A DNA stretch of 64,000 nt from Aedes albopictus (GCF_035046485.1 NC_085138.1:291010256-291074255); one strand, 5' to 3'; numbered from the stretch's first letter, positions 42,717 through 54,330 are shown. Notes: a model not told the origin generated them from the sequence alone. Numbers and translations are program-made.

Positions 42717-44238
42717 GACTAGACTAGACTAGACTAGACTAGACTAGACTAGACTAGACTAGACTAGACTAGACTAGACTAGACTAGACTAGACTAGACT
42801 AGACTAGACTAGACTAGACTAGACTAGACTAGACTAGACTAGACTAGACTAGACTAGACTAGACTAGACTAGACTAGACTAGACTAGACTAGACTAGACT
42901 AGACTAGACTAGACTAGACTAGACTAGACTAGACTAGACTAGACTAGACTAGACTAGACTAGACTAGACTAGACTAGACTAGACTAGACTAGACTAGACT
43001 AGACTAGACTAGACTAGACTAGACTAGACTAGACTAGACTAGACTAGACTAGACTAGACTAGACTAGACTAGACTAGACTAGACTAGACTAGACTAGACT
43101 AGACTAGACTAGACTAGACTAGACTAGACTAGACTAGACTAGACTAGACTAGACTAGACTAGACTAGACTAGACTAGACTAGACTAGACTAGACTAGACT
43201 AGACTAGACTAGACTAGACTAGACTAGACTAGACTAGACTAGACTAGACTAGACTAGACTAGACTAGACTAGACTAGACTAGACTAGACTAGACTAGACT
43301 AGACTAGACTAGACTAGACTAGACTAGACTAGACTAGACTAGACTAGACTAGACTAGACTAGACTAGACTAGACTAGACTAGACTAGACTAGACTAGACT
43401 AGACTAGACTAGACTAGACTAGACTAGACTAGACTAGACTAGACTAGACTAGACTAGACTAGACTAGACTAGACTAGACTAGACTAGACTAGACTAGACT
43501 AGACTAGACTAGACTAGACTAGACTAGACTAGACTAGACTAGACTAGACTAGACTAGACTAGACTAGACTAGACTAGACTAGACTAGACTAGACTAGACT
43601 AGACTAGACTAGACTAGACTAGACTAGACTAGACTAGACTAGACTAGACTAGACTAGACTAGACTAGACTAGACTAGACTAGACTAGACTAGACTAGACT
43701 AGACTAGACTAGACTAGACTAGACTAGACTAGACTAGACTAGACTAGACTAGACTAGACTAGACTAGACTAGACTAGACTAGACTAGACTAGACTAGACT
43801 AGACTAGACTAGACTAGACTAGACTAGACTAGACTAGACTAGACTAGACTAGACTAGACTAGACTAGACTAGACTAGACTAGACTAGACTAGACTAGACT
43901 AGACTAGACTAGACTAGACTAGACTAGACTAGACTAGACTAGACTAGACTAGACTAGACTAGACTAGACTAGACTAGACTAGACTAGACTAGACTAGACT
44001 AGACTAGACTAGACTAGACTAGACTAGACTAGACTAGACTAGACTAGACTAGACTAGACTAGACTAGACTAGACTAGACTAGACTAGACTAGACTAGACT
44101 AGACTAGACTAGACTAGACTAGACTAGACTAGACTAGACTAGACTAGACTAGACTAGACTAGACTAGACTAGACTAGACTAGACTAGACTAGACTAGACT
44201 AGACTAGACTAGACTAGACTAGACTAGACTAGACTAGA
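42717..44238. repeat. Perfect 1.5 kb (AGACT)n satellite
   Basis: 1522 bases of an uninterrupted 5 bp unit, about 304 copies, with no substitution that I can see. It carries TAG/CTAG stops in frames, so it is not coding. The same unit in reverse complement (CTAGT)n occurs at 49801-49840. Such purity implies recent expansion, or collapse/consensus in assembly. Confidence 0.97.
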
Positions 44239-45699
44239 GTAGCATTTATGACTACAAACTAACACGCTAATTCCAGTCATCTTGGAGTATCCTGGCCATG
44301 ATATGTAACCGCTTGGATGTCGTCCAGAAGCAAAATTATACACCAGTTAAAGCCATGACGCTATTTATTTATGATGCACGATTTCACCTACAATTTTTCC
44401 CGCTCCATTGACGTCGAACTCAATGTACACAGATTTTTTTTCTCACTACCCTAGCCCGTTCCAACTTGACACTCATGTACCAGTAAATTTAAGATAATTA
44501 CGGAACCTAATTGATTTACTGAGTTGGCACCGTACCAGCTGTCTTGCCATTCGAACGAACCGTGGTGGATCCCATCCAAATGTGTGACAAATTTCGCACT
44601 TCCAGATTTATCCGTGAAATCACGTTACCCTCACGGCTTCTGACTGCGGATGGCAACTTTTCGGTCTCGTCGTGATTGGAAGAGCACAATTTTCATTTAT
44701 GCTTGATAAATCAATCAAAGAAGGAAAAAATCAGATGGTAAACTTTTGCCCCGGTATGGAAAAGTTTCTGCTTGGATGCATCCGGCAGCAGTATCACACC
44801 ACCGCACCAGCTAACTTTCGCTACAACAGGTTTATCCTTCTGACATTTATTATCTTGGAGCATCTCGGAGCAGGGCGAAAATGTGCTATCCGGGGAAGGA
44901 TGGAAAACATGACCGACCGAAACGTTCCTTGGAAAGAAAACTTCCTTCACTCAACAACGCACACCGGAGTTCGACTCCGGCGGTGGTGGGTGGGAGATGA
45001 ATCAAACTAATACGGGGAAAGGAAATTACATTCGTTGCCACTCGCAGATGAAACGGAACGCGTGTTGGATCCATCGCATCGATGTGGCACTGACTGTGGG
45101 TGCATGGGAAGGAATTCCAGCGAAATACAATTGCTTCGAAAATGGTCGTTGGAAGTGCTCCCGCAAGAGTGCTGTGTTGGGTTGTTGATGTTTATTGCAA
45201 TGGTTGGGAGGGAAATTGTGAATGGAAAAAATCTACTTTCGGTTGGTCGTATCTTCTGGTTAACGTGATTCATTGGAGAAGGTCAAAAGTATATAAGAGT
45301 CAAAAGGAGTATAAAGGTTAATAAATAAATAAGTTGCAACGGTGAGCAAACTGTCTGACTTACTTCATACAGTATTTAAATGGTTTTACTTGAACCCTAT
45401 ACACTGCGAAGCATTGTTTTGTCTCTAAACCAAACTTTTGTGCTCTCAACAAACTTAAAGCTGCTGGATCCGAATCCGAGCACAGATTTACTGAAGCACG
45501 TCACAGTTCTTACGTACTGCTTAACTTATATGATATTTTTTATCTGCAAACAATTAAGCATTCAAATAATTTTTGAAACAATCAATGGGTAAAGGGATAT
45601 TGGACAAATCTCCTGGGCCCATGTAGGGCATCAATAACCCATATCTAACTCGAAAGTTCTCATTGATTCAATAAAAGTTCTAAAAATGATATCTATAGA
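44239..45699. other. Unique-looking DNA, no gene recognised
   Basis: More GC-balanced between 44500 and 45290 and apparently single copy. It may be conserved intronic DNA. Several short overlapping frames exist but none has a recognised domain. Confidence 0.4.
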
Positions 45700-46205
45700 T
45701 GCACCGCTACAGATTTTGGTGAGTCTTACAATTCCTTTAAAGATTCCATCAATAATTTCTTCAGAGATTCTTCCAGAACTCCATCAATTGGATCAGCTAG
45801 GAATCGTTTCTAAGAACTCTAACCATAGATTCCACTAGAATTCATCTAAATATTCCCAGAGAGTTTCACCCAAGAATCATAAAGAAATACTCGACATCTT
45901 TCACCAGCAATTCTTCTATAAATTCTCCAGGTTCATTGCTTCAGAGTATAAGGAATTTAAAGGAAATTATTTTAAGAGAGAAATTCCTCCTAGGCTTTTA
46001 CTTAACACCATTTCCTTCAAAGATTCATCCAAAACTTTCATAATAGATTCCATGTTAAATTAGTTTAAAGACTCCATCAGAATATACTCCAAAAAAATCT
46101 TCAAGAGGTTCTTTCAGGAAATTCCCCTGTCTCCATAAATTTCTCCCATCAAACTCCCAAGGGATTCTTTCGTCCTCCAAGAATTCACCACGGAATCTTT
46201 CAGGC
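45700..46205. repeat. Degenerate ATTCCTTCAAAGATTC tract
   Basis: TTCCA, AGATTCCATC and AATTCTTC words recur with drift, ending where the ORF1-only element inserted. Confidence 0.55.
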
Positions 46206-46215
46206 AAGGATGCTA

Positions 46216-46250
46216 TCAGTTAACATCCTTTGCTCCAATCAATCGGACGT
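46216..46250 (+). promoter_or_regulatory. Internal Inr + DPE promoter
   Basis: ATCAGTT places the initiator A+1 at 46218, the first base of the element. GGACG lies at 46245-46249, i.e. +28 to +32, exactly the DPE position and consensus. It lets a retrotransposed copy be transcribed from its own first base. Confidence 0.7.
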
Positions 46251-47107
46251 GTACATTTTTCGCTCGCATTCGTTCTTTCGAATAAAATGAGTAGTGTTAG
46301 AAAAAATACTCTCGTGGTCGACCTCAGCGTTCTTCCAGCGAGACCTGACGCTGGGCAGGTTCATCATTTCCTGGAGAACGAGATTAAGTTACAACTTTCG
46401 GATGTAAGAAGTATACAGCTTCACAATTCCCGTAAATGTGTCTACATCGAAATGGTAGACAATGATACCGCGGTGCGTTATCAAAAAGCGCACAATATTC
46501 GGCGAATTTTTGTTTTCAACAACAAAAGATTCAAGATCCCCGTGTACGTCGACAGTGAGGCAGTGACTGTGCGGGTACACGATCTACCATCATCCGTGCT
46601 TCACGCCACCGTTGCTGATTTTATGACTCGTTTTGGAGAAGTGATCTCTATCAAAAACGAGCGTTGGAGACAGTTCTTCCCCGGAATACCCAACGGGGTC
46701 AGGCTATTGCAGATGCGGCTGAAAGGCTCCATTCCTTCGTACATCACGATCGAAAACGAAATCTGTTTCGTTGAGCATAAAAATCAGCTGAAAACCTGCA
46801 AATGGTGCTCCAGGGCCGTTCATCCAAAGCAAAAATGTCAAGAGATAGCTGCAGCAGAAAAAGCAAAACCAACCGAACCGATCGTACCCAAATCAACCAC
46901 TCCATCATCACAAACTGTAAAAATTTTCAACGACAGTGATTTCCCACCGATGAGCAGCAAACAGTGTTCTGCTAATAAACACAAATCGACGACGCACAAC
47001 AACGAGGCAGGCGACAAAGCACAGGCCGAGTCAATACCACCCCTAAGCGTACCTACGGGAACAAAACAGAAATCAACGAAGAGCAGAGACGATGAGAGCT
47101 ACAATGT

Positions 47108-47146
<39 letters not shown>

Positions 47147-47348
47147 GAGCAGTTCTTCCTCGCCGTACGAAACTGATGATGCCACCACCAAACGAAGAAT
47201 GTTAACTCGTAGCATGAAAGAGTGCAAGAAAATGTGTATAAATCAGGGTTCGCAAAACGATTGCGAATCCTAATAGTATTATCGGCCTCGTTAAGCTTTC
47301 GGGCGTTTTGGCCTAACAAATAAATTAATTGAATAAAAAAAAAAAAAA
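46218..47348 (+). mobile_element. Full-length ORF1-only retroelement with poly-A
   Basis: The 10 bp direct repeat GGATGCTATC (46208-46217, 47349-47358) bounds 1131 bp that begins AGTTAACATCC, holds one open frame (46287-47273) and ends in A's preceded by AATAAA-like words (TTGAATAAAA). No reverse transcriptase or endonuclease is encoded. The start has an Inr and a DPE at the right spacing. It resembles a half-LINE (HAL1-like) that uses another LINE's enzymes in trans. It looks complete and young. Confidence 0.85.
46287..47273 (+). CDS. Gag-like ORF1 protein with CCHC knuckle
   Basis: 328 residues from the ATG at 46287 (MSSVRKNTLVVDLSVLP), preferred over a longer TTG-initiated frame. In order: a conserved N-terminal block with QVHHFLENEIKLQLSDVR, IPVYVDSEAVTVRVHDLP, FGEVISIKNERW, RQFFPGIPNGVRLLQMRL, then one zinc knuckle CKWCSRAVHPKQKC (C-x2-C-x4-H-x4-C) at about residues 172-185. 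The last third is low complexity with a run of 12 aspartates from a (GAC)n track at ~47110-47143, then SSSSS. This is an RNA-binding non-LTR ORF1. It matches 35311-36192 over its first ~190 residues. Intact frame. Confidence 0.8.
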
Positions 47349-47622
47349 GGATGCTATCGAAAAACAGTTTATATATGAATTTAACCTTGACGTTTTATCT
47401 GAAGAAGAATAACATTGGGGTCGCACACGCATACCAATGTCGTGAGTGAGCTGTGAAGGCAACTCTCCACAGCGTGAATGTAATTTACATTCACCGCGTG
47501 GAGAGTTGCCTTCACAGCTCGCTCACGACTTTGGTATTCGTTTGCGACCCCAATGTTATTCGACAAACTTTCAGATAAAACTACAAGGTTAAATTCATCC
47601 ATACATTGTTTTTCGATAGCAT
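47349..47622. repeat. Outer foldback around a TTAA MITE
   Basis: GGATGCTATCGAAAAACAGT at the left and, inverted, GCATGCTATCGAAAAACAAT at the right continue to ATGAAT/ATTCAT on either side of TTAA. The outer hairpin has its centre exactly at the TTAA where the inner element sits. The ORF1 element's target duplication overlaps the left end. Confidence 0.6.
47381..47592. mobile_element. 204 bp foldback MITE flanked by TTAA
   Basis: CCTTGACGTTTTATCTGAA and, inverted, CCTTGTAGTTTTATCTGAA start arms of ~95 bp that include TAACATTGGGGTCGC and GCTGTGAAGGCAACTCTCC. TTAA at 47381-47384 and 47589-47592. The loop is about TGTAATTTACA. Fits the TTAA group. Confidence 0.8.
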
Positions 47623-47712
47623 GCTTCTAAACGGAGAAAATAGCAAATGAATGTAAATCTTTGCAAATGAATGTCGCACTCTTGCTTTCAGGAGTTCCAT
47701 CAATGATTTCTG

Positions 47713-47889
47713 GTGGAGCGGACCTGGTGTGATGGTTAGAACACTTGACTATCACGCCGAGGACCTGGGATCGAATCCCACTCCCGACAAACTCGCACAA
47801 TGTGAGTTCTTCCTTCGGAAGGGAAGTAAAGCGTGGGTCCCGAGATGAACTAGCCCAGGGCTAAAAATCTCGTTAATACAGATAAAAAA
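47713..47889 (+). mobile_element. tRNA-derived SINE, best copy
   Basis: GTGGAGCGGACCTGGTGTGATGG begins it; box B GGGATCGAATCCC; CTTCCTTCGGAAGGGAAG; tail AAAATCTCGTTAATACAGAT plus A's. An 11 bp target duplication AATGATTTCTG flanks it (47702-47712, 47890-47900). This is the reference copy for the four others in the window. Confidence 0.9.
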
Positions 47890-48049
47890 AATGATTTCTG
47901 CAGGATTTTGTTTCAAAGATTGTTTCAGGCTTTCCTCGAGGGATTCCTATGGAGTTTCTTGCAAAGATTTAACCAGGAATTCTTAAAGTGATTCTTATAT
48001 AAATTGATCCAATGATTCCCCTGGATTTCATAATAGTTATTTATTCAAC

Positions 48050-48560
48050 GAGTTGCAAAATGATGATTTTTACAGCACGAGTCGTACATTTATCCAACGA
48101 GGCTTGCCGAGTTGGATAAATACGAAGAGTGCTGTATAAATCGAGTTTTGCAACGAGTTGCATACAACATTTTTTGCAATGACCAAAATTATTTACTAGA
48201 ATATGATCATTTCCATCAGTACCATCATGTTTCGCGGTAGTTCAATGAGGCCGACCACGTGCTCCAACATACTAGACCTGAAGTTTGGATCAAGCAAGCT
48301 GTGCTATAACCAACTATAAACGTCACAGTTTTGCAAGCTCTTATCGTGGAAACGGTGGCAACCAAGGTGGAAATTCAGATTGTTGATCAAACAATTGCAT
48401 TATGGTTCATAATGCAACCGAAATGAGTTGCATTATGAACCATAATGCAACTGTTTGATATAGTGCGAAAAAGTAGGCCGTTTCGGTGCCAAAACGGCAA
48501 GTGTAAAATCTGAATTTATAGTGCCGAGTTGCAAAAAGGATTTTTCATAGGTTCTATGAG
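48050..48560. repeat. CAACGAGTTGCAAAA foldback repeat
   Basis: CAACGAGTTGCAAAATGATG at 48056, inverted near 48130-48170, and a third GAGTTGCAAAAAGGATTTT at ~48527. Inside are ATCCAACGAGGCTTGCCGAGTTGGAT (self-complementary) and a hairpin at 48393-48451: TTGCATTATGGTTCATAATGCAA against GTTGCATTATGAACC with an 8-base loop. Non-coding, family unknown. Confidence 0.55.
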
Positions 48561-49190
48561 TAGATAACTCTCTAGCATTTATTGCAAAAATTTTAGAATA
48601 TGTACTTCCAAAGATTCTTCCATTATCTATGGATTCTATGGATCTATGGATCTATGGAGATTCTTCTTTCTGATTTTACTCCAGGAGCTCCCAGGAATTG
48701 CAATATTTCTAACAACATTTCGAAAAGGTATAACAAATTTTGAAAACGGTTCCATCTTTCAAAGCTGTGGGTCGTATTTTATCACTCTCAAACATTAATT
48801 GAAAGGCATAAACAGACAAATGAAATCCTCCTTTCTCGGAAAGTGGGGTCGAAATTGGTAGGATGGATGAAATGCGGTCTACAGTTTTGTAAGGAGGTAT
48901 TGGCTCAAGAATCAGTTCTGCTTTTAAAATATTATCGACGAATTATTTTATACATTCTTTTTTAAGTCTTGTCTCAAAATACTACTAGAAATTACTCCAG
49001 GTATTTTTATTGATATCTCCCTAAAGAATGCTCTCAGAAATGTTTCCAGGAATTCCTCCCGAGATCCCTTAAGATTTTTAGCCAGGGTTTCTGGAGAGAT
49101 GCTTTCAGGAAATTCACAGCATTTCCTTTAGAATTTGAAGTTTCCTTTAGAGAATGCATAAGAAATTCTTCGGGAATCCGATATTTTTCC
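48561..49190. repeat. Degenerate tract, no gene
   Basis: TCTATGGATCTATGGA simple sequence near 48625-48650; TTTCCAGGAATTCCTCC-like words from ~48980 to 49190. Confidence 0.45.
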
Positions 49191-49194
49191 AGAA

Positions 49195-49275
49195 GGTTCT
49201 GAGACCATTTGGACAGGGAGGCCTATTTTGAGCAGTTGCTGCTATAACTAAGTTAATTTTATATAGCGCTACCAT
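49195..49275 (+). repeat. Diverged half of the 13090 MITE
   Basis: GGTTCTGAGACCATTTGGAC, CCTATTTTGAGCAGTTGCTG and CTATAACTAAGTTAA follow the left arm of 13090-13303 with about one change in five. Confidence 0.55.
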
Positions 49276-49347
49276 TTTTTTTTGGCACACGGTGAGATAC
49301 GTAAGTATCTGCAGAGATTTTTCCAGAAGCCTGTTTACATATAGCTG

Positions 49348-49604
49348 GGGTCTCAAGTTAGCCTAGTGGTTAAAGCTATGGATCGCCAAACCGGAGACGG
49401 CGGGTTCGATTCCTGTTTCGGTCGGGAAACTTTTCTCGACACCCTGGGCATAGTGTATCATTGTGCTTGCCTCACAATATACTAATTCATGCAATGGCTG
49501 GCAAAGAAAGCCCTCCAATTAATAACTGTGGAAGTACTCAAAGAACACTAAGTTGGAGAGAAGCACCAGTGAGCACGTAGAATCATACAGAAGAAGAAGA
49601 AGAA
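49348..49604 (+). mobile_element. Feilai-type tRNA-related SINE
   Basis: It starts GGTCTCAAGTTAGCCTAGTGG, with box A TAGCCTAGTGG (49359-49369) and box B GGTTCGATTCC, then CTCGACACCCTGGGCATAGT, TGCTTGCCTCACAATATAC and GAACACTAAGTTGGAGAGAAG, ending in (AGA)n. A 14 bp target duplication TTTACATATAGCTG, with one change (49334-49347, 49606-49619), shows a complete insertion. Feilai is an Aedes SINE family, and it supports the host assignment. Confidence 0.92.
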
Positions 49605-49800
49605 GTTTACGTATAGCTGCTGGATTTTTTTTTTCTGGAGTTTATCCAGAACTTCCTCTACATTTTACACAAGGAATTACACGAATTACGGACTCCATGT
49701 GTTCTTTTAGAGAACACTTTCTCTAGAAAACATCAGATTTTCTTCCAAAATTATTTCCGCTTTTCTCTAAAGAGACTGTTGCATCAAATTTTCTAGAAGC

Positions 49801-49840
49801 TTCTAGTCTAGTCTAGTCTAGTCTAGTCTAGTCTAGTCTA
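49801..49840. repeat. (CTAGT)n microsatellite
   Basis: About seven CTAGT units, the reverse complement of the AGACT satellite at 42717-44238. Confidence 0.9.
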
Positions 49841-51275
49841 CACATACACAGCCATTCATTGAAAGAATCCTGGAAAATGATAGAATCGACTACTTCTATC
49901 ATTTTTCTTGTCATTATTAATGCTTGCAGCATATCAGAGATACATTACAAGCATTAAATCGGCCAGGCCTACTGTTCAGCGTTAATTATTCTACAATAAT
50001 GGCATAGAGTGGGGACATCTCGTACCAATTACTCCTTTTTATATGAGATATTGAAACGACACAGAACGTTGGGAGTGACATTGCTAAGAAGGTTAATGTC
50101 ACTCCATCGAAGCTCCTCTTCTTGGGATGGGACAAAGGAATTTACCCCTTATGTCCAGGCTCGGAAGCCTAGGCTTAAGCGCCATTATCGCTCTCTGAAA
50201 CGAGAAAAAGCTCCTATCTCTATTCACATTATCGTATTGAACGATAATTTTTAATGGCATAAATTAAGACGGTAAAGGAACATTCTCACCAAATCCCTCG
50301 GTACTAACATAGACTTAATACTAAGCGTATGAAGACATTGTGTTTTGATTCGGCGCAACACAAAAGCATGTGGGTAGGCTGTCATGGTTTCTTTCTCACG
50401 GACGAGATCCGGCGGTATCAGTAATTTTGTTCTTCATATTCACTTCCTCCGAAATCAAATAATTTCCTCCATTTTACACACTCCAGATGGAAGCAGACAA
50501 AAGGTTCCCAAATTCTTCAAGCAGCATTCAATTAGACACTTCCTTTAATGAAGCTTTTCCATCCATTTGAGGTCGAAGATCCAAACCGATGAATGCTTCC
50601 ACCGTGGATTTCACTTTCGGCTGCGGTTGAATAACTCCCACTTTGAACACACTACCACCAGCTTATAAAAAAGCAAAAAACCTGAATTAATCCACCTATG
50701 GTGAACAAAACCCTTCTTACACTTATCAAAATTATTGTTGTATTATTCGTATGTTTGATTGTGATTTTTGGTCATTCAAGAAAATATTGTAGATTTGGCA
50801 TTAAGTTGATTGCTTTCCATAATAGAATCATCGACCATGGGCTTAATCTTGTATGGAATGTTTAAACAATAGCTTACATATTCTGGAATATTGTATCTCT
50901 TGTTAATTGCCAATCGATTAAAACATGGATAAGAAAATCATCGAGATACACTTTGTCTAATATTCTTTATCAGTTGGATCAGTTAAATAAATTAGAAACA
51001 GACGTCTCACTCCGCTCACTTCCCATCGATTACCTTTTTAATGGTTGATTCAAATTTTCGGTAGTAGATCGATTGATCACTCGCTGCGCTGGCGTCGTTG
51101 CTGCTTCTGTTTGACGTTTGCTCACTACTGTCACTTAGTGATTGCCCGGCCAAGCACAGTACGTTTAGCATTGGGCGGTTATGTTTTGATGACAATGTTT
51201 TTCAATGAAACTTGTTCTATAAGTTACGTTATTTATACAATTCTTATGGTATAAAAAAGGAAAAAAATAGACGGG
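49841..51275. other. ~1.4 kb, no gene recognised
   Basis: Unique-looking AT-rich DNA. Short frames only. Confidence 0.4.
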
Positions 51276-51345
51276 GCCCGTGGCGTAGTGGCCACACGAT
51301 CACTTCATGAGTGGATGGTCATGTCAAGAAAAGGCGGTGGTATTT
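51276..51345 (+). repeat. tRNA-like SINE head, truncated
   Basis: GGGGCCCGTGGCGTAGTGGC has a box A (TGGCGTAGTGG), and GAGTGGATGGTCATG precedes a damaged box B (GTCAAGAAAAGG). It resembles a further tRNA-derived Aedes SINE head; no tail was found. Confidence 0.45.
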
Positions 51346-51429
51346 ATATATTGTTGAATAATCTTCCATTGGACCTGGAGCCATTTGCATTATCATTTGT
51401 AGCTCATGTAAGACAGCAAGCAAATCTAT

Positions 51430-51625
51430 CTTATATATGAAAATGGATTTCTGTCTGTCTGTCTGTCTGACCGTTATGGATTCGGAAACTATTGGACCGA
51501 TCGTTGGACCGTGTGAGACCTCCCCGGGGGGCTCCCATATGACTTTGCGGGGGACGTCCCTATAGAGCTGTATGCCAAAATACACAGTAGGCAGGCAGTA
51601 CAACGTTTGCCGGGACAGCTAGTAT
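51430..51625 (+). mobile_element. Helitron-like fragment
   Basis: TATCTTATATATGAAAATGG, (TCTG)n, then GGATTCGGAAACTATTGGAC, ending ACAACGTTTGCCGGGACAGC and CTAGT. A 5' TC-type start with TATATA and a 3' CTAG after a GC-rich word are typical of Helitron ends. No helicase. The assignment rests on end texture only. Confidence 0.45.
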
Positions 51626-51649
51626 AATAATAAAAAAAAAAAGGAATTT

Positions 51650-52590
51650 ATTGAGATTACTCTCAAATACTCTTCAAAAGAAATCTCGGTAACTAAATTT
51701 CCAATCAAAATAAAATTCAATTCAATTGTACGAGGATGTTGTAGCTTTCATTTGATGCTAAGAGCAACCAAATCGGTTGACAGACGGCTGAGAAATTTAT
51801 TATGATACATTTTATAAAAATTTCTCAAAAGCGTAAATTTTATTACTCCTTAGTACTCGTGGAAAGATATCTCGGAATCAAAATGTCCAAACGGCATGAA
51901 ATTTAATAGCATACTACTAGGATGCTGTAGCTTTCATTTGATGCTGAGAGAACTCAAATCGATTGACACACGGCTGATTCATTTATTATGAAGCATTTTG
52001 TCAAAGACCTTTTTTTACAAACATTTTTTTTACCCATACATTTACAATCATACCAGTTAAGTTGTATTACTCCAAAGTACACCCCGAAAGATATCTCGGT
52101 TACAAAATGTCCAATCGGTATGAAATTCAAAAGCGTTCTTCTAGGATGCAGTAGCTTTCGTTCCGGGCCTTAAGAACCCCAATCGGATGATAGACGGCTG
52201 AGAAATTTATGGTGATACACTTTGTTAAAAATATCTAAAATAATTAAGTTGTACTACTCCCTAGCACTCTTTGAAAGATATCTCGGTTACCGAACGTCCA
52301 ATCAAAAAAAAATCAATAGCGTTCTACTAGGATGTAGTAGCTTTCGTTTGGGGCCTTAAGAATTCAAATCGGTTGATAGACGGCTGAGAAATTTATGGTG
52401 GATACACTTTGTCAAAAATATCTAAAATAATTAAGTTGTACTACTCCCTAGCACTCTTGGAAAGATATCTCCGTAACCGAACGTCCAATCAAAATAAAAT
52501 TCAATAGCGTTCTACTAGGATGTAGTAGCTTTCATTTGCTTCCAAGAGAACTCAAATCGGTCAACAGACGGCTGAGAACCGTGAGTGACA
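51650..52590. repeat. Tandem array, ~180-230 bp unit
   Basis: Five units marked by GATGTTGTAGCTTTCATTTG-like words at about 51737, 51910, 52142, 52331 and 52516, each with AAAGATATCTCGG, TCCAATC and GACGGCTGAGAAATTTAT. It leads into a CA repeat and the hairpin module, as does the array at 18690. Confidence 0.75.
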
Positions 52591-52925
<335 letters not shown>

Positions 52926-52929
52926 AAAT

Positions 52930-53381
52930 AGTACATGTATTTTTTTAGCAAATTTTGAAGAAAAATGCTTAAAAAATAGACTTATTCTGCCGTCAATATA
53001 AACACATTATTTCAAAACTAATACCCATAAAGAATGCCGATAGGTCCATAGAAAAATATAAAAATATTTAAAAAATTCCGAAGTTGAAAAAATAATACGA
53101 AAAACATATTTTTTGAGAATTTTTATGAAAAAGGGTCATTTTCCAAAAATCGCCCTGGAGGAACCTCTAAACGTTTTTTAGAAAATCGAAATTTTCTACA
53201 AAAATGCTTCAAATATGCATATCTTTCATTTAAGGGTTCAGCACCTTGACTTTTCGAACATCGATTTTTTTTTTTGGGACAGTCTAATGGGCATCTACAA
53301 TGTTATAATAAATAACTGCATTCAAGACACTCTACCATCTTTCAATCATGACTTTTTTCAGCTGTTGAATAATTCTCGAGA
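52930..53381. other. No gene recognised
   Basis: AT-rich. Nothing definite. Confidence 0.4.
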
Positions 53382-53600
53382 AACATTTGAAAAGGGTATA
53401 TCTGCTGTTTGTGAACAAACGTTTTTCTGTCTCTGTAGGGCCCATCTGCATCCACCCACGCACATCAACACCCTTAACAGATAGCTTGATGAACACTCTT
53501 TCTGATAAGTGTGTTGATGGGCGTAAGTGGATGCAGATAGGCCCTACAGAGACAAAAACATGTTTGTTTACGCAAAGCAGATAGACTCTTTTTAAATGTT
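53382..53600. mobile_element. 219 bp foldback MITE
   Basis: AACATTTGAAAAGGGTATATC and, inverted, AACATTTAAAAAGAGTCTATC start ~95 bp arms that share TCTGTCTCTGTAGGGCC, ATCTGCATCCAC and ACATCAACAC. The loop is near 53480-53508. No clear target duplication. Confidence 0.7.
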
Positions 53601-53684
53601 AGGCTAGAACTTTGGTATCACTGGTGATCCTAGTATATTTATCAGGGCATAAATTTTCTTTTGTCTACTGTATTGAACCTTTTG

Positions 53685-53752
53685 TTCATTCGAGACCTTT
53701 TGTCCATTCGACCTTTTGTTCATTCGATCTTCTGTTCTTCGACCTTTTGTCA
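53685..53752. repeat. CCTTTTGTTCATTCGA minisatellite
   Basis: About four units of CCTTTTGTTCATTCGA or variants. Similar in style to the TTCGCCCGAA blocks but a different unit. Confidence 0.75.
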
Positions 53753-53911
53753 TAGATACATCTGAGGTAACAATTGGAAGAATTATTGATGCAAATATTT
53801 AATAAAAATCCTGCAGAATGAATAGAGAAGTTCAAAGAGGAATTGTGGTGGAATTTTAGAAAAAAAAATCAGGATAAGCTCCAAGAAGAATTTCAAAAAT
53901 ATGTTTTGTTA

Positions 53912-54051
53912 AGGTCCCATTACAGGTGACAAATATTTGTCCAAACAAGCCCAACAAATGACCACCGCAACGTGAATCATAGCAACCTTGGATGAATGTC
54001 GGGCTTGAATGGCAAATATTTGTCATAATGACAAACAGTCTAATGGCACCT
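53912..54051. mobile_element. 140 bp MITE with AGGTSCCATTA ends
   Basis: AGGTCCCATTACAGG and, inverted, AGGTGCCATTAGACT bound a non-coding element with two CAAATATTTG palindromes. Target duplication is unclear. Confidence 0.55.
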
Positions 54052-54234
54052 CAAGCGTTGTTATATATTTTTGTGATATTATGGGCTTCCTTACTGTTAT
54101 GAAGCTTATATTGATAAAAACAACCACTGTGACATGAGGCGAATTCTTTTCGAATAGTGATGTTACACAATATTTTTTTTTTTTTTTTTTTGATAATTTT
54201 TGGAATCTCTGCAAGAATTTCTGAGTAAATGGGC

Positions 54235-54330
54235 TAGAGCAGCGGTTTTCAGAACGTGCACCGCGGCGCGCTTGTTGCACCGTGAAGCCTAGCTAAGTGC
54301 ACCGCGTGTCTTCCAAATATGTTGCCTACA
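54235..54330 (+). repeat. Possible hAT element end
   Basis: CAGCGGTTTTCAGAACGTG resembles the CAGNGGTTCTCAA type of hAT terminus, followed by GTGCACCGCGGCGCGC. No right end found. Confidence 0.35.

Noticed and set aside
42717..44238. Telomere-like repeat
   Set aside because: The AGACT unit is not the insect TTAGG telomere unit and the array is interstitial with normal flanks.
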